Below the pieces are notes generated by a model, which saw nothing but the letters and a program-made list of their open reading frames with translations, was not told the origin of the DNA and did no database searches. From UBA4085 sp964556755 (lineage in GTDB: Bacteria; Acidobacteriota; Aminicenantia; Aminicenantales; UBA4085), in the NCBI GenBank assembly GCA_964556755.1, contig CAZKXI010000007.1, positions 1 through 64,000 of the forward strand: a DNA stretch of 64,000 nt, read 5' to 3'. Shown here in pieces: positions 9,174-18,310 of the stretch (its first letter is position 1; every line of letters begins with the position of its first letter). The position numbers were made by a program, and so were the translations under genes.

Positions 9174-10148
9174 TTATTTTGTCCTCCGGGTCCCGAAGCC
9201 GAAGGCCCGGCAGCTCTTGCAGGCGTTCACGCAAGCGTTGCAGGCGAAGCAGTCGGGCCGCAGCTTGGCGTCCTTTAAGATCTCGGGCACCGCGGCGCAG
9301 GGCGTTCCGGCCGTGCACACGCCGCAGTCGGTGCAGTCCGATTTCTTCAACGTCACCCGGAACAGGGCGATCTGTTCCAGCCAGTGGGTCAGGAGGCCGA
9401 TGGGACAGACCAGGTGGCAGAAGGGCCGGTAGACCTTGAGAGCCAGGAGGACCGTCAGGAGCAAAGGCAGGTAGTGGAGCAAGCCGGCCCAGAAGGACGG
9501 CTGGGCGCCGAATTCGAAGCCGTGAAAGGCGTTGATGGGGTCGTAGATCGAGAGAGCCGCTTTCTGCCCTTCGACCACGGTGTGGTAGATGCCCTTGCCG
9601 CTGACGAAGGCGAAGGCCAGGAAAAGGCCCGTCCGGACGATCTGGCTGAAGGTGAAGTTCCACTTGATCCGCTTGATCTTCAGGCCGTCGGCCAGCATGG
9701 CCGTCAGCTCCTGCACCGCGCCGACCGGACAAACCCAGCCGCAGAAGAGCTTCGGGCCGACGAGCGTCAGGACGACGATCACGGCCAGGGTCACGACCAG
9801 CGGCATGCCAAAGCCGTAGAGGATCGACTTGGTCGCGGCGCAGACCGGGGACGGATGCATGGAGAAGCCCTTGAAGGCCTTGACCGGCAGGTTGGCCGCG
9901 ATTCCGAAAAGAAAAGTCGAGACGAGCAGGAGCGGGATCTTGACGGCCGTCCGCATCTTCCGGGTCAGCAGCAGGACCAGGGCGATCAGACCCAAAGCCA
10001 GCATGGCGATGTATTTGGGGCGGCCAAGGACGGTGAGAAAAGTCGCCGCCGCGCGGCCCTTTCCCTGGCCTTGCTGGGCGGCCGGCAGGAACGCGGGCAG
10101 CATCAGCAGCGCTGCCGTCAGGGACAGGACGATTCTCTTCGCTTTCAT
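9174..10148 (-). CDS. NapH/CcoG-like membrane 4Fe-4S ferredoxin protein
   Basis: A 324-residue membrane protein with an N-terminal signal/anchor and about five further hydrophobic segments. Two NapH-type CxxxCP motifs occur (CGWVCPVG and CHLVCPIG). Two C-terminal ferredoxin-like clusters follow: CTDCGVC with downstream Cys, and CFACNACVNAC. This pattern fits quinol-linked electron transfer to periplasmic or membrane partners, as in NapH, RdxA or NosR-type proteins. No partner oxidoreductase lies beside it, so its acceptor is unknown. The start at 10148 has GAGGAGG seven bases upstream; a longer frame to 10205 lacks support. Convergent with the GH13 gene. Confidence 0.87.
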   Translation of the reverse strand: MKAKRIVLSLTAALLMLPAFLPAAQQGQGKGRAAATFLTVLGRPKYIAMLALGLIALVLLLTRKMRTAVKIPLLLVSTFLFGIAANLPVKAFKGFSMHPSPVCAATKSILYGFGMPLVVTLAVIVVLTLVGPKLFCGWVCPVGAVQELTAMLADGLKIKRIKWNFTFSQIVRTGLFLAFAFVSGKGIYHTVVEGQKAALSIYDPINAFHGFEFGAQPSFWAGLLHYLPLLLTVLLALKVYRPFCHLVCPIGLLTHWLEQIALFRVTLKKSDCTDCGVCTAGTPCAAVPEILKDAKLRPDCFACNACVNACKSCRAFGFGTRRTK

Positions 10149-10176
10149 GGGCTCCTCCTCGCGGGTATGCGGGCGG

Positions 10177-10205
10177 ATTCTACCGATTCGAAGCCGGTCT
10201 GACAA
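10177..10205 (-). promoter_or_regulatory. Promoter for NapH-like gene
   Basis: On the minus strand TTGTCA, a 17-bp spacer and TAGAAT. Predicted transcription start is about 20 nt before the ATG. Confidence 0.5.
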
Positions 10206-10218
10206 GCTCGTCGGACCG

Positions 10219-12402
10219 TCAGTTGACGAACCAAACCCGGACCTGATCGAAGGTGCCGCTCCCGGTCGAGGCCGTCCAGCTATAATAATTCAGGGGATCG
10301 TTGTATTCCTTCTTCACATACTCGGCCGAGGCGGAAGCCGCGGCGGCGGAACGGAAGACGACCTCCACCCTCCCGGCGGCGGACTTGGAGCTCTCCAGCG
10401 GAATCCCGCTCAGGCGGATGACGGTCCGCTGCTCCCCTCCCGGGGAAGAGACCGAGTTGGTGATCGATAGCTCAACGACCGTGCGGCCGTCCTCCGAAAC
10501 CCGGCCCGAGACCGAGCCCGCGTAGGTGATGACGGGATCGGGATTCTGGGCCGTCGGCGTTCCCTTCTCGGCATAGGAGTAGGAGGCGGCAAAGCTCGTC
10601 CCCGTCCAGCGCAGAGGATATTTGCGGCGGAGGTTCTGCCGGGTGAACCAGTCGTAGTTGCCGGCCGTGAACTCGTTGGTCGAGTGCTCCAGCTTGGAGC
10701 CCTGGCCCGGGAACTTCCCGTAGACCGTGGCCTGCACGCCGAGGCAGGAGCGAAGCAAGTCGAGAATCGGGGCGCGATCCACGACGGGCTTCTTCTCCGC
10801 CGGCGGGGCCGCCGGCTTGGGCGGGACGGGCGGCGCGGTCAGAGTCAGGGTGAACGGCTCGGAGCGGACCAGGATGCCGCCCATGTCGAGGCCGATCACG
10901 CAGCTCGCCTCGAGCGGGCGTCCGGCCTGGCCCAGGCGGCCGGCCGCTTCGGCCAGGGCGGCGGTCAGGTTCAAGCTCAAGTCCGTTCGCTCTCCCGGTT
11001 GAATGGTGACGGCGGATGCGTGGCGCCGATCGCCGGCCGTGATAAGGACCACGGCCTCGGGGCTTGACCAGAGGCGGCACGGGTAGGCCGCGTCTCCATA
11101 GTTGCCCGACTCGTCCGCTTGGACGAGGACGGCATGGAAGCCCAGGCGGCGGCTCTCGGGATTGAAGCTTTCGATGACCACCCGCATGCGCGGCATATAG
11201 AGATCGATCATCTTGACCTCGGCCTCAATGGCCGCCGGGATGAGGGCCAGGGCTTGCCCGGTGGCCGTGGGAGAGGAGACGGTGTGGCTGCCGTCGCGCA
11301 GGCGCTGGGCGGCGGCGAAGAGGCCGTTGGGCGTGTTGTAGAAGCCCACCCCGCCGCCGGCGGGATCGAACTTGTAGAACTCCAGCCGCGGCGCGGGATA
11401 GGCGGCCGCCCCGTTGGCCGGATCGACGAGATCGCCCGTCGCTCCATCCTTGCCGACGATGGTGTCCTTGGAGAAGAAGTGCCGGTTGGTGAAGAGAGCC
11501 AGCCCGTGCATCAGGACGCCGGGATCCCGGACGTCCTTGAGCAGGGCGCGGACCGCTTCGGGCGCCGCTCCGGCGGCGCAGCGCGAGACGACCTCGGCGG
11601 TAACGTAGTCCTCATAGGGGTCCCCGGCCAGGGTCTTGGGCCACCAGGCGCCAGGGTGGGCGTCGTTGCGGACGTGGGCCGGCAGGGTCATATCGGCCAA
11701 CAGGTGGAGGCATTCGCCCAGCGACCGCCAGACGGCGCCGAACTCCCTGCCCCGGTCGGGATCGCCGATCTCCAGCTCGTCGATGAAGTCGAGCCCCTGC
11801 ATGCCTCGGAACCACGAATAGGGCGAGGCCGAAGTCGCCCATGTCTTGGCGTCCATACGGGGATTGTGGCCCATCAAGATGGGCGACATCCAGGGGTCCA
11901 GGGCATCGGTCAGGTAGGAAGCGAGCACGCCGTTCTCGACGTCGTAAGCCCGGGCCAGGGGGTCGTAGAAGTGACGCATGGCCATGAAGGATTCCGGTTC
12001 GTCGGCCGTGTAGCCGCCCTCCTCCACCCACCAGGCAAAGGGCGATCGGACCAAGCCTTCTTCTATGAAGGTCGCCGTCACGCCCGGCCAGAGCGGCTCG
12101 TGGCGGTGCCAGGAGCCGGACCGGGTCACGGTCTTGGATTCCATCTGGAACAGGCGGCTTGCAGCCGGCAGCCCGTAGCGTTCCAGGGTCGGGCGGAAGT
12201 CGTAGTGCCGCAGGATCGGGTCCTTGGCCGCGGCCTGGATGAAGCGGCTGAGGGCGACGGCGTTCAGGCGGCGATGCGGACCTCCGCCGGGACCGTCATT
12301 GCCGTAGCCGAAGGCGGCCGCCGGAGCTGCGGCCAGGGCCAAGACCAGAGACAGAGCCAAGCCGAAGGCCGGGACTGGGAGGGGGCTCTTCCTCGCGCTC
12401 AT
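10219..12402 (-). CDS. Secreted zinc-dependent phospholipase C / P1-nuclease-like protein
   Basis: A 727-residue protein with a classic signal peptide (cleavage probably after AAPAAA near residue 30). The N-terminal half carries His43 in GPHRRLNA and the segment HLLADMTLPAHV followed by NDAH. These resemble the His/Asp zinc-binding helices of bacterial phospholipase C and S1/P1 nucleases (HxxxD plus additional His). That suggests a trinuclear zinc hydrolase acting outside the cytoplasm; the substrate is not determined. The C-terminal ~200 residues contain a proline-rich linker (APPVPPKPAAPPAEKKP) and a beta-rich domain of unknown function. The transcript is predicted to be leaderless (see the promoter at 12410-12437). 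Confidence 0.7.
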   Translation of the reverse strand: MSARKSPLPVPAFGLALSLVLALAAAPAAAFGYGNDGPGGGPHRRLNAVALSRFIQAAAKDPILRHYDFRPTLERYGLPAASRLFQMESKTVTRSGSWHRHEPLWPGVTATFIEEGLVRSPFAWWVEEGGYTADEPESFMAMRHFYDPLARAYDVENGVLASYLTDALDPWMSPILMGHNPRMDAKTWATSASPYSWFRGMQGLDFIDELEIGDPDRGREFGAVWRSLGECLHLLADMTLPAHVRNDAHPGAWWPKTLAGDPYEDYVTAEVVSRCAAGAAPEAVRALLKDVRDPGVLMHGLALFTNRHFFSKDTIVGKDGATGDLVDPANGAAAYPAPRLEFYKFDPAGGGVGFYNTPNGLFAAAQRLRDGSHTVSSPTATGQALALIPAAIEAEVKMIDLYMPRMRVVIESFNPESRRLGFHAVLVQADESGNYGDAAYPCRLWSSPEAVVLITAGDRRHASAVTIQPGERTDLSLNLTAALAEAAGRLGQAGRPLEASCVIGLDMGGILVRSEPFTLTLTAPPVPPKPAAPPAEKKPVVDRAPILDLLRSCLGVQATVYGKFPGQGSKLEHSTNEFTAGNYDWFTRQNLRRKYPLRWTGTSFAASYSYAEKGTPTAQNPDPVITYAGSVSGRVSEDGRTVVELSITNSVSSPGGEQRTVIRLSGIPLESSKSAAGRVEVVFRSAAAASASAEYVKKEYNDPLNYYSWTASTGSGTFDQVRVWFVN

Positions 12403-12409
12403 GCAGCGG

Positions 12410-12437
12410 ATTATTCATTCAGATCCGGGATTGTCAA
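12410..12437 (-). promoter_or_regulatory. Promoter giving a leaderless transcript for the PLC-like gene
   Basis: On the minus strand a perfect TTGACA, a 16-bp spacer and AATAAT, then seven bases to the ATG at 12402. The expected start of transcription is therefore at the start codon, and no ribosome site is present. Confidence 0.6.
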
Positions 12438-12534
12438 GCCTGGGTGGAAGAGGACGACATGAGAGGGATAGGGGGATCGCCGGGAAGCGACGCATCCCCG
12501 CCCGCGAAGGAGCCCCTTCCGTTCGGGACTGCGG

Positions 12535-15500
12535 TCAATCCAGCAGGGCGATCGAGATAGCCACCCCCGCGACCATCATGATGTTCTTGAAGAGCGGCTC
12601 GTAGGTGGTCATGGCCGCCTGGGTCTCGGCTTTCTTCTCGGCATCCGTCCACCCGATCAGAGCGTTCGAGGGGAAGCAGGGCCCGATCTCGTTTCCGGTC
12701 TTCCAGCGCTGAATGTTGTTGTACTCGAGCAGGCAGGCCAGGCTCAGGCAGTAGTTGTCCTGGGGCGTGCTGCCGGTCCCCGGGTCCGAGACCCCGAAAA
12801 CGGCGTAGTCGATGACATAGTCCTCCACAAGGACGCCGTCGGGATTGTCCCCCACGGCCAGAGTCCGTATCTCGGCCATCCGGGCCGCGAAAGACGCGGG
12901 ATCATTGGCGTCGAGAGCGGCCACGGCCCGATCCAGGCGGTTTTTGATCTCGTCCAGTATCCAGACGGCCTGCAGGAAATGGGTGCTGCAATTGGCCAGG
13001 CGGCCCAGATACTGGAGGGCTCCGGCCGCGGCAGCAGCGGAGGCTTGCACCGATCCGAGCTGCTCGGCCCACGCCCGGGCTTTGATCATGGACTCGAAGA
13101 GGCCGATCGTCTCGTTGAAGATGCTGTTGGCCAGAGTCAGGCCCATCAGCTTGAGAACCCCGTTGAGGCCCTTGGAGACGTAGAGGCCGACTTTCTCCTC
13201 GATCGTCCCCTTGAGCTTGTCGTCGCCGGGCCCGCCGAAGATGCCGAGGGCCGAGCCGGCGTAACCCATGACGACATTCAGGGCGACGTGAAGGCTGGTC
13301 TCGAAAGTGTAGACGCTGCCCATGAAGCGGCGGACCTCGTCGCCGTATTGGAAGAACGAGGTCGAGCCCTTGAGCGGGTAGACCAGGGCCGCCCGCCTCG
13401 CTTCTCCGGCATAGCCGGCCCAATTCGACGGGAAGATCCAGACGAAGGCCTCCTGGCGCGACGAGTCGGGATGCGTGATCTGAACCGTGAACTTCGTCGG
13501 CCGGCTGATCTGGGAGGCCTGATACTCGATCCCGAATTCGGGACGGGTGATGTAGGGGGCGGTGACGAGACCCGAGCCGCGGGCGTATTGGCGGCCAACC
13601 ATCACGCCGTCGCGGTACACTTCGATCTGGTTGGCCCGGTCGAGGGAGGTAAAGTAGAGCTTGTCGGCGCCGGCTTTGAGGATGAAGATGTTGTCGCTGG
13701 CCTCTGTCATGTCCCAGGAGCGCTGGACGCCGCCGAAGAGAACGCCCCGGGGATAGTCCCCGGGGGCGGGCGTAAACTTGCCCCAGACCGCTTTGAGGCT
13801 TCCCTTGCTCCAGTCCAGCCAATCGTTCGGCTCGAAATACCATTCCATCCCGTTGCTTTGATTCCGTATCTTGACGCTCTTGACGTGCCAATCCGGCCGG
13901 TTGCCGGTGTCGTCATGGCGGAGGGTGATGAACTCGATCTTGTCCAGGCTGGACGAGTCGGCGATGCCGACGGCCTGGCCTTGATGGGACCTGAAGACAT
14001 CGGTCCGGCCACTCTCGAAGGGGTCGTCGTTGGCCTCGGAGATGGCGTTGTAAAGGGCGAATTCCGTCGTCCCGGTCCGCTCGCCATCGGCGTTGAGCGG
14101 TCCGTAGAGGGAGACGTAGACCCAGGCGTCGGTCCCCGCCCCGTCCGGTGTTCCCGTCGTAATCTCGATGTCGTAGCCGGCTTGCTTGGCCAGGCCCACT
14201 GAGACAGGGCCGCTGCGCTTGGTCCCTCCGTAGCTGATGGTTTTGGGAACGTTCACGATCCGGGTGAGGCTTCCCGTCGCCCCCTTGTCATCCGTGACCG
14301 TCAGCGTCGCCTCCTGGGCGCCGCTGCCCGCGAACTCATGGCTGAAGAGCGGCGAGGTTGCCGGATAGTCTTTAACGACGCGATTGAACCGCCAGGAGTA
14401 CGAGACAATGCGGCCGTCGGGATCGCTGGAGGCCGAGGCATCGAGCACGACCGGGACGTCCCACTGGGCGTTCTCAGCCCGGGGCGGGACCTTGAACCTG
14501 GCCACCGGAGGCTGATTGACCGGACGGGCCCGGAGCGGGACCTCGAACATCTGCGATAAGCCGCCCAGCGACACGGTCGCCCAAGTCGTATCCGGGTGCG
14601 GTGGCGAATGCCACAGCCTTCCGTCCAGACGGCCGGTGCTGATCGAGACCGAGGCCCCGGCCGGCGTGTAGGAGATCGTCGCGTCGGAGTCGGGATAGAC
14701 CGGGCTGGGCGTGACGCTGAAGGTCGCGTTCAGCCAGCCGCTGGACTGAAGACGCGGGATGGGCAGGAGGAGGGACGCGTTCCGGCTCCGATCGGCGCTC
14801 CGGAAGGGCAGAAAGAGGTGAACGTCGTTGTGGATGTGCCGGATCCTGTCCCGGGCATAGCTCATCAGATCCCAGGTCGAGTCGTCAAACGGGTAATAGG
14901 CGGATACCGCGCCAGAGACGGAATCCAGCGCCGCGACCAGCGGACGCCGGGTCTTGGCCCGGGGAGGGATCTTGGCCCCCGGAGCATAGATCTCCTCCTG
15001 GTCCCAGAAGAAGAGCTTGCCGTCGATGAGCCCGGGCGGCGAGTTCACCTGGGCATTGAAGGCGCTCTCGATCTGCGTCCGGGCCAGCGAAGGCAGGGCG
15101 AAAGAGACGATAAAATCCCGTGGCCGCGGGCCATGGCGGTTGACAAAAGCCAGAAGCCGCCCCGCCGGGTCGAGGCCTGTCCACGCCACCGGATCGGTCT
15201 TGGGATCGAGGACCGTTTGAGCCAGCTTGGCCCCGGCCGCGTCGAAGACGGCGATGATGATCTTCTCCCCGTCGATCTTGCCTATGTGCCGGGTGTTGAT
15301 GCCGGCGATAAGCCGGAGACCGTTCGGGGAATTCCATATGTAGGAGAAATCGACTGTGGCAAAAGGCTTCGGCTCGCTCAAGCCAAAGTCGGCCCGGCCG
15401 AGGAAGATGGCCCGGCCGTCGGCTTGGAGAAGCATGAACTTGAAGGCCGGACCAAACAGGCTTTGAACGTCTTCGGCCAGCAAGACCGGAAATCCCTCAT

Positions 15501-16173
15501 AGTCGAGCTTGTCCGTTCGCCCGCGGCCGATCCGCTTGTCTAAGAATTCGACCATCTCAGCGGAAAACGTCCGGCTGGCCCAGAGGTCTGTCTTGCCGAT
15601 GGGATCGTAGAGAACGGGGCGGCGGGCGTTCCAGTCGGCGGCCTGTGAGACGAGGAGCAGGAACTTGTCCCCAATCGTGGCCAGGAAGCGGACGTGCCTG
15701 ACGTTGAAGACGTGGCCGAAGACCTCCGAGCCGTCGGCCATGTCCAGCAGGCGATCGCCCGCTACAGCCAGGAAGCGGCCGGCCCGGCCTAGAATTCCGG
15801 ACCGGCCGTAGGCCACCCGTTCTCCAGTCCGAGCATTCAGGATGTGAAGCCCCATCGAATTCGCGGCCGGCTGGCTCTCGGCGGCCATGAAGGCGACCCG
15901 ATCGCCCTGCAAGACGATCTCCTCTCCCACGGAAACATAGGCTTTCCGCCAGCCCAGCGTCAGCTGACCCTCGACCAGGCACTCCACGATCTCCGTACCG
16001 GGGCCGACGACGCGATGGATGATCAGGTAGTCCCGCGATGCGACCATGCGCTGGATGCGCCCCTCCAGGGTCAAGCCGCCGAAATGGGTAAAGGGGTCGG
16101 CCACGGCTTGGCCGAAGACGGGCCCCGCCAGGGCCAAGACAACGCCCGCCATCCAAGCCCGACTCCTGGACAT
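12535..16173 (-). CDS. Large secreted protein with PKD and PLAT domains
   Basis: A 1212-residue exported protein with a signal peptide (MSRSRAWMAGVVLALAG, ending at VFGQA). Residues ~25-550 look like a beta-propeller or WD-like region without clear motifs. A PKD domain follows at about 550-640 (NQPPVARF, SSDPDGRIVSYSW, VTDDKGATG). A PLAT/LH2 domain at about 660-795 begins YDIEITTGTPDGAGTDAWVY. The C-terminal ~400 residues are helical with a hydrophobic tail, unlike anything I recognise. PLAT and PKD domains usually mediate lipid or carbohydrate/protein binding at surfaces, so adhesion or surface binding is inferred. GGGAGGAG precedes the ATG; the longer frame to 16344 is not supported. Confidence 0.72.
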   Translation of the reverse strand: MSRSRAWMAGVVLALAGPVFGQAVADPFTHFGGLTLEGRIQRMVASRDYLIIHRVVGPGTEIVECLVEGQLTLGWRKAYVSVGEEIVLQGDRVAFMAAESQPAANSMGLHILNARTGERVAYGRSGILGRAGRFLAVAGDRLLDMADGSEVFGHVFNVRHVRFLATIGDKFLLLVSQAADWNARRPVLYDPIGKTDLWASRTFSAEMVEFLDKRIGRGRTDKLDYEGFPVLLAEDVQSLFGPAFKFMLLQADGRAIFLGRADFGLSEPKPFATVDFSYIWNSPNGLRLIAGINTRHIGKIDGEKIIIAVFDAAGAKLAQTVLDPKTDPVAWTGLDPAGRLLAFVNRHGPRPRDFIVSFALPSLARTQIESAFNAQVNSPPGLIDGKLFFWDQEEIYAPGAKIPPRAKTRRPLVAALDSVSGAVSAYYPFDDSTWDLMSYARDRIRHIHNDVHLFLPFRSADRSRNASLLLPIPRLQSSGWLNATFSVTPSPVYPDSDATISYTPAGASVSISTGRLDGRLWHSPPHPDTTWATVSLGGLSQMFEVPLRARPVNQPPVARFKVPPRAENAQWDVPVVLDASASSDPDGRIVSYSWRFNRVVKDYPATSPLFSHEFAGSGAQEATLTVTDDKGATGSLTRIVNVPKTISYGGTKRSGPVSVGLAKQAGYDIEITTGTPDGAGTDAWVYVSLYGPLNADGERTGTTEFALYNAISEANDDPFESGRTDVFRSHQGQAVGIADSSSLDKIEFITLRHDDTGNRPDWHVKSVKIRNQSNGMEWYFEPNDWLDWSKGSLKAVWGKFTPAPGDYPRGVLFGGVQRSWDMTEASDNIFILKAGADKLYFTSLDRANQIEVYRDGVMVGRQYARGSGLVTAPYITRPEFGIEYQASQISRPTKFTVQITHPDSSRQEAFVWIFPSNWAGYAGEARRAALVYPLKGSTSFFQYGDEVRRFMGSVYTFETSLHVALNVVMGYAGSALGIFGGPGDDKLKGTIEEKVGLYVSKGLNGVLKLMGLTLANSIFNETIGLFESMIKARAWAEQLGSVQASAAAAAGALQYLGRLANCSTHFLQAVWILDEIKNRLDRAVAALDANDPASFAARMAEIRTLAVGDNPDGVLVEDYVIDYAVFGVSDPGTGSTPQDNYCLSLACLLEYNNIQRWKTGNEIGPCFPSNALIGWTDAEKKAETQAAMTTYEPLFKNIMMVAGVAISIALLD

Positions 16174-16195
16174 GGCTCTCCTCCCCGCTGCCTTA

Positions 16196-16224
16196 TAAAT
16201 AATCCCGGGAGCATGGCAAGTCAA
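16196..16224 (-). promoter_or_regulatory. Promoter for the PKD-PLAT gene
   Basis: On the minus strand TTGACT, a 17-bp spacer and TATTTA within an AT-rich stretch. Start predicted about 16 nt before the ATG. Confidence 0.55.
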
Positions 16225-16424
16225 TGATGCCCAGGGGCCGGGGATCGGGGCGAGTCGGCCAACCGATGGTCGCGAACGTCCCCCGCCGGATCTTCCGCAA
16301 GAGAGCCGGGCAGGCCCGCCGGCTGTCGGAAACGACCGCCGCACCTTGGGCGGGCATCAATATCGTCTTCCCGGGGCAGCTCGGACCGAGAGCCTGGCGC
16401 GGCTCATTCTTTAAGGTTTGGCTC

Positions 16425-16455
16425 CCTTACGGGGAACGGCACCGCAGCCGTAAGG
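16425..16455 (-). terminator. Hairpin directly after the GH3 stop codon
   Basis: CCTTACGG at 16425-16432 and CCGTAAGG at 16448-16455 form a perfect 8-bp stem around a 15-nt GC-rich loop. The stem begins at the base next to the stop codon of the leftward GH3 gene. There is no strong T-run. The remaining 250 bp up to the PKD-PLAT gene shows nothing else. Confidence 0.45.
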
Positions 16456-18267
16456 TCAGCGCGGGGGAAGAGCCACGCCCGTCCCGGCCGGGGCCAGGCC
16501 GGGAATCCCCACCGGCAGCTTTCCGCCTATCGCGATCTCGCCGAAGACGGCTTTGGCGGCCGCCGTCTGCATCTGGGGCTGGTTGCGGTAGAGGCAAAGA
16601 TAGGCGTCGATGTCCGGGAAATCGCGCAGGAAGTAGGGGCTGCCGAAGGACAGCACGATGACCGGCTTGTCCCCGGCCGCCAGCAGGCGGACGAGCTCGA
16701 TGTGGCGCGGATCGAGGCCGACGCTGCCCTTCCAAGCGCTGAGGCTGGAAAAGAGCGCCACAAGATAGGCGTCCGCCCCGGCCGACTGCAGGACGGCCTC
16801 GTAGAGGGAGTCGCGTCCCGTGTCGCCATCGGCATAGAAGACCTGCGCCCCGGCGCTCCGGGCTTTCACCGCGTTGGCGAAGGCCCGCCCGGCGTAATAG
16901 TCGCCCTTGTCGCTGCTGAGCGAGAAGACGGCCAGCTTCTTCGCGGATGTGGGCAGAGGCAGGGCGGCGTTCTCATTCTTGACCAGGGTCACGGCTGCCT
17001 CGAAAGTCCTGGCGGCCTGCTCGGTGAAGGCCTTGGTCCCCAGCCTGGACGGGAGCGAAGCGACATCCACCAGGCGTTGTCGATGAAGGCCCAGCCGGGC
17101 CTTGGCCTCCAGGATGCGGCGGACGGAGGCGTCGATCCGCTCCCGGCTCAGGACGCCCTGGCGAGCCGCCGCTCGAAGCGAATCGACGACGGTCTCCGGC
17201 TCGAGAGGCAGCAGGACGATATCGCAGCCGGCTTTAATAGCCTTGAGGGCGGCATCGGCGGGGGCATAGGCATTGGCCACACCGCCCATCTCCATCGCAT
17301 CGGTGACGATAAGGCCCTGAAAGCCCATTTCGCCGCGCAGGAGGCCCGTCAGGATGGCGGGCGAGAGGGTCGCGGGGAGGCCGGGCGTCGGATCGAGGGC
17401 GGGCACCGTCAGATGCGAGACCATGATGGCGCCGACGCCGGCCGCGATGAGGGCCCTGTAAGGAGCCAGCTCGACCTTGTCCAGGCGAGCCCGGTCGGCC
17501 TTGATCACCGGCAGGAGGATGTGGGAGTCCTGGTCCGTATCGCCGTGTCCGGGGAAATGCTTGGCCGTCGCCAGCAGGCCGTTCTCCTGGCAGCCGCGGG
17601 CGAAGGCGGCCGCGATGCGGGCCACCAAAGCTGGATCCTCGCCTACGGCCCGGGTGTTGATGATGGGGTTGTCGGGATTGATGTTGACATCGACGACGGG
17701 GGCGTAGGTCATGTGAAGGCCGACGGCCCGGGCCTCCAGAGCCGTCGTCCGGCCCATGGCATAGGCCAGGTCCTCGCGGCCGGAGGCGCCCAGGCCCATG
17801 ATCGTGGGAAAGAGCGTCGCGCCGCTGATCTGATTGCCGGCGCCCCTTTCCAGGTCCGAGCCCATGAGCAAGGGCACGTCGGAGGCGGATTGCAGGGCGT
17901 TGTTGAGGATGGCCGTCTCGTAAGCCTCGCCCAGAAAGATGGCCAGGCCGCCGATCTTATGCTTGGAGACGAGGCGCTTGAGGTAGGCCAGCTGGTCGCC
18001 GTCGGCCGGCAGGAACTCCCCCGAATAGCGGCAGCCGATCATCTGGGCGACCTTGTCCTCCAGGCTCAGCCGCCGCATGGTCTTCTCGACCCAGCGGACG
18101 GCGTCGGGCGTCAGGGCGGCGGACAAGGACAAAGCCGGCTGGACGGAGGAGGAAGAGGAAGAGGCGAACGAGGACGCAGGGACGGCCGTCGGGGAAAGCG
18201 GCCCGGCGAGGGCCAAAGCCGAAGCCGCCAGGACCAAGCGGAAGAGCCGACGGGGGGATTCTTTCAT
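16456..18267 (-). CDS. GH3 beta-N-acetylhexosaminidase (NagZ-like), exported
   Basis: A 603-residue glycoside hydrolase family 3 enzyme. The signature KHFPGHGDT at 236-244, continuing to DSH at 247-249, is the GH3 N-acetylglucosaminidase motif that supplies the His/Asp general acid dyad. The nucleophile is Asp323 in VTDAMEMGG. A C-terminal alpha/beta domain (~residues 390-600), as in the two-domain Bacillus NagZ type, follows. The signal peptide (residues 1-31) and Ser-rich linker (33-41) indicate export. It probably removes GlcNAc from muropeptides or chitin-like oligomers and may pair with the GH20 enzyme later in the window. The mRNA appears almost leaderless. Confidence 0.9.
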   Translation of the reverse strand: MKESPRRLFRLVLAASALALAGPLSPTAVPASSFASSSSSSVQPALSLSAALTPDAVRWVEKTMRRLSLEDKVAQMIGCRYSGEFLPADGDQLAYLKRLVSKHKIGGLAIFLGEAYETAILNNALQSASDVPLLMGSDLERGAGNQISGATLFPTIMGLGASGREDLAYAMGRTTALEARAVGLHMTYAPVVDVNINPDNPIINTRAVGEDPALVARIAAAFARGCQENGLLATAKHFPGHGDTDQDSHILLPVIKADRARLDKVELAPYRALIAAGVGAIMVSHLTVPALDPTPGLPATLSPAILTGLLRGEMGFQGLIVTDAMEMGGVANAYAPADAALKAIKAGCDIVLLPLEPETVVDSLRAAARQGVLSRERIDASVRRILEAKARLGLHRQRLVDVASLPSRLGTKAFTEQAARTFEAAVTLVKNENAALPLPTSAKKLAVFSLSSDKGDYYAGRAFANAVKARSAGAQVFYADGDTGRDSLYEAVLQSAGADAYLVALFSSLSAWKGSVGLDPRHIELVRLLAAGDKPVIVLSFGSPYFLRDFPDIDAYLCLYRNQPQMQTAAAKAVFGEIAIGGKLPVGIPGLAPAGTGVALPPR

Positions 18268-18276
18268 GGCGGGCCC

Positions 18277-18306
18277 ATCCTAGCCTCGGCCCCGGAGCGG
18301 TGTCAA
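18277..18306 (-). promoter_or_regulatory. Promoter for the GH3 gene, nearly leaderless
   Basis: On the minus strand a perfect TTGACA, an 18-bp spacer and TAGGAT, then nine bases to the ATG. The leader would be only about 2-3 nt. Confidence 0.6.
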
Positions 18307-18310
18307 GAAA

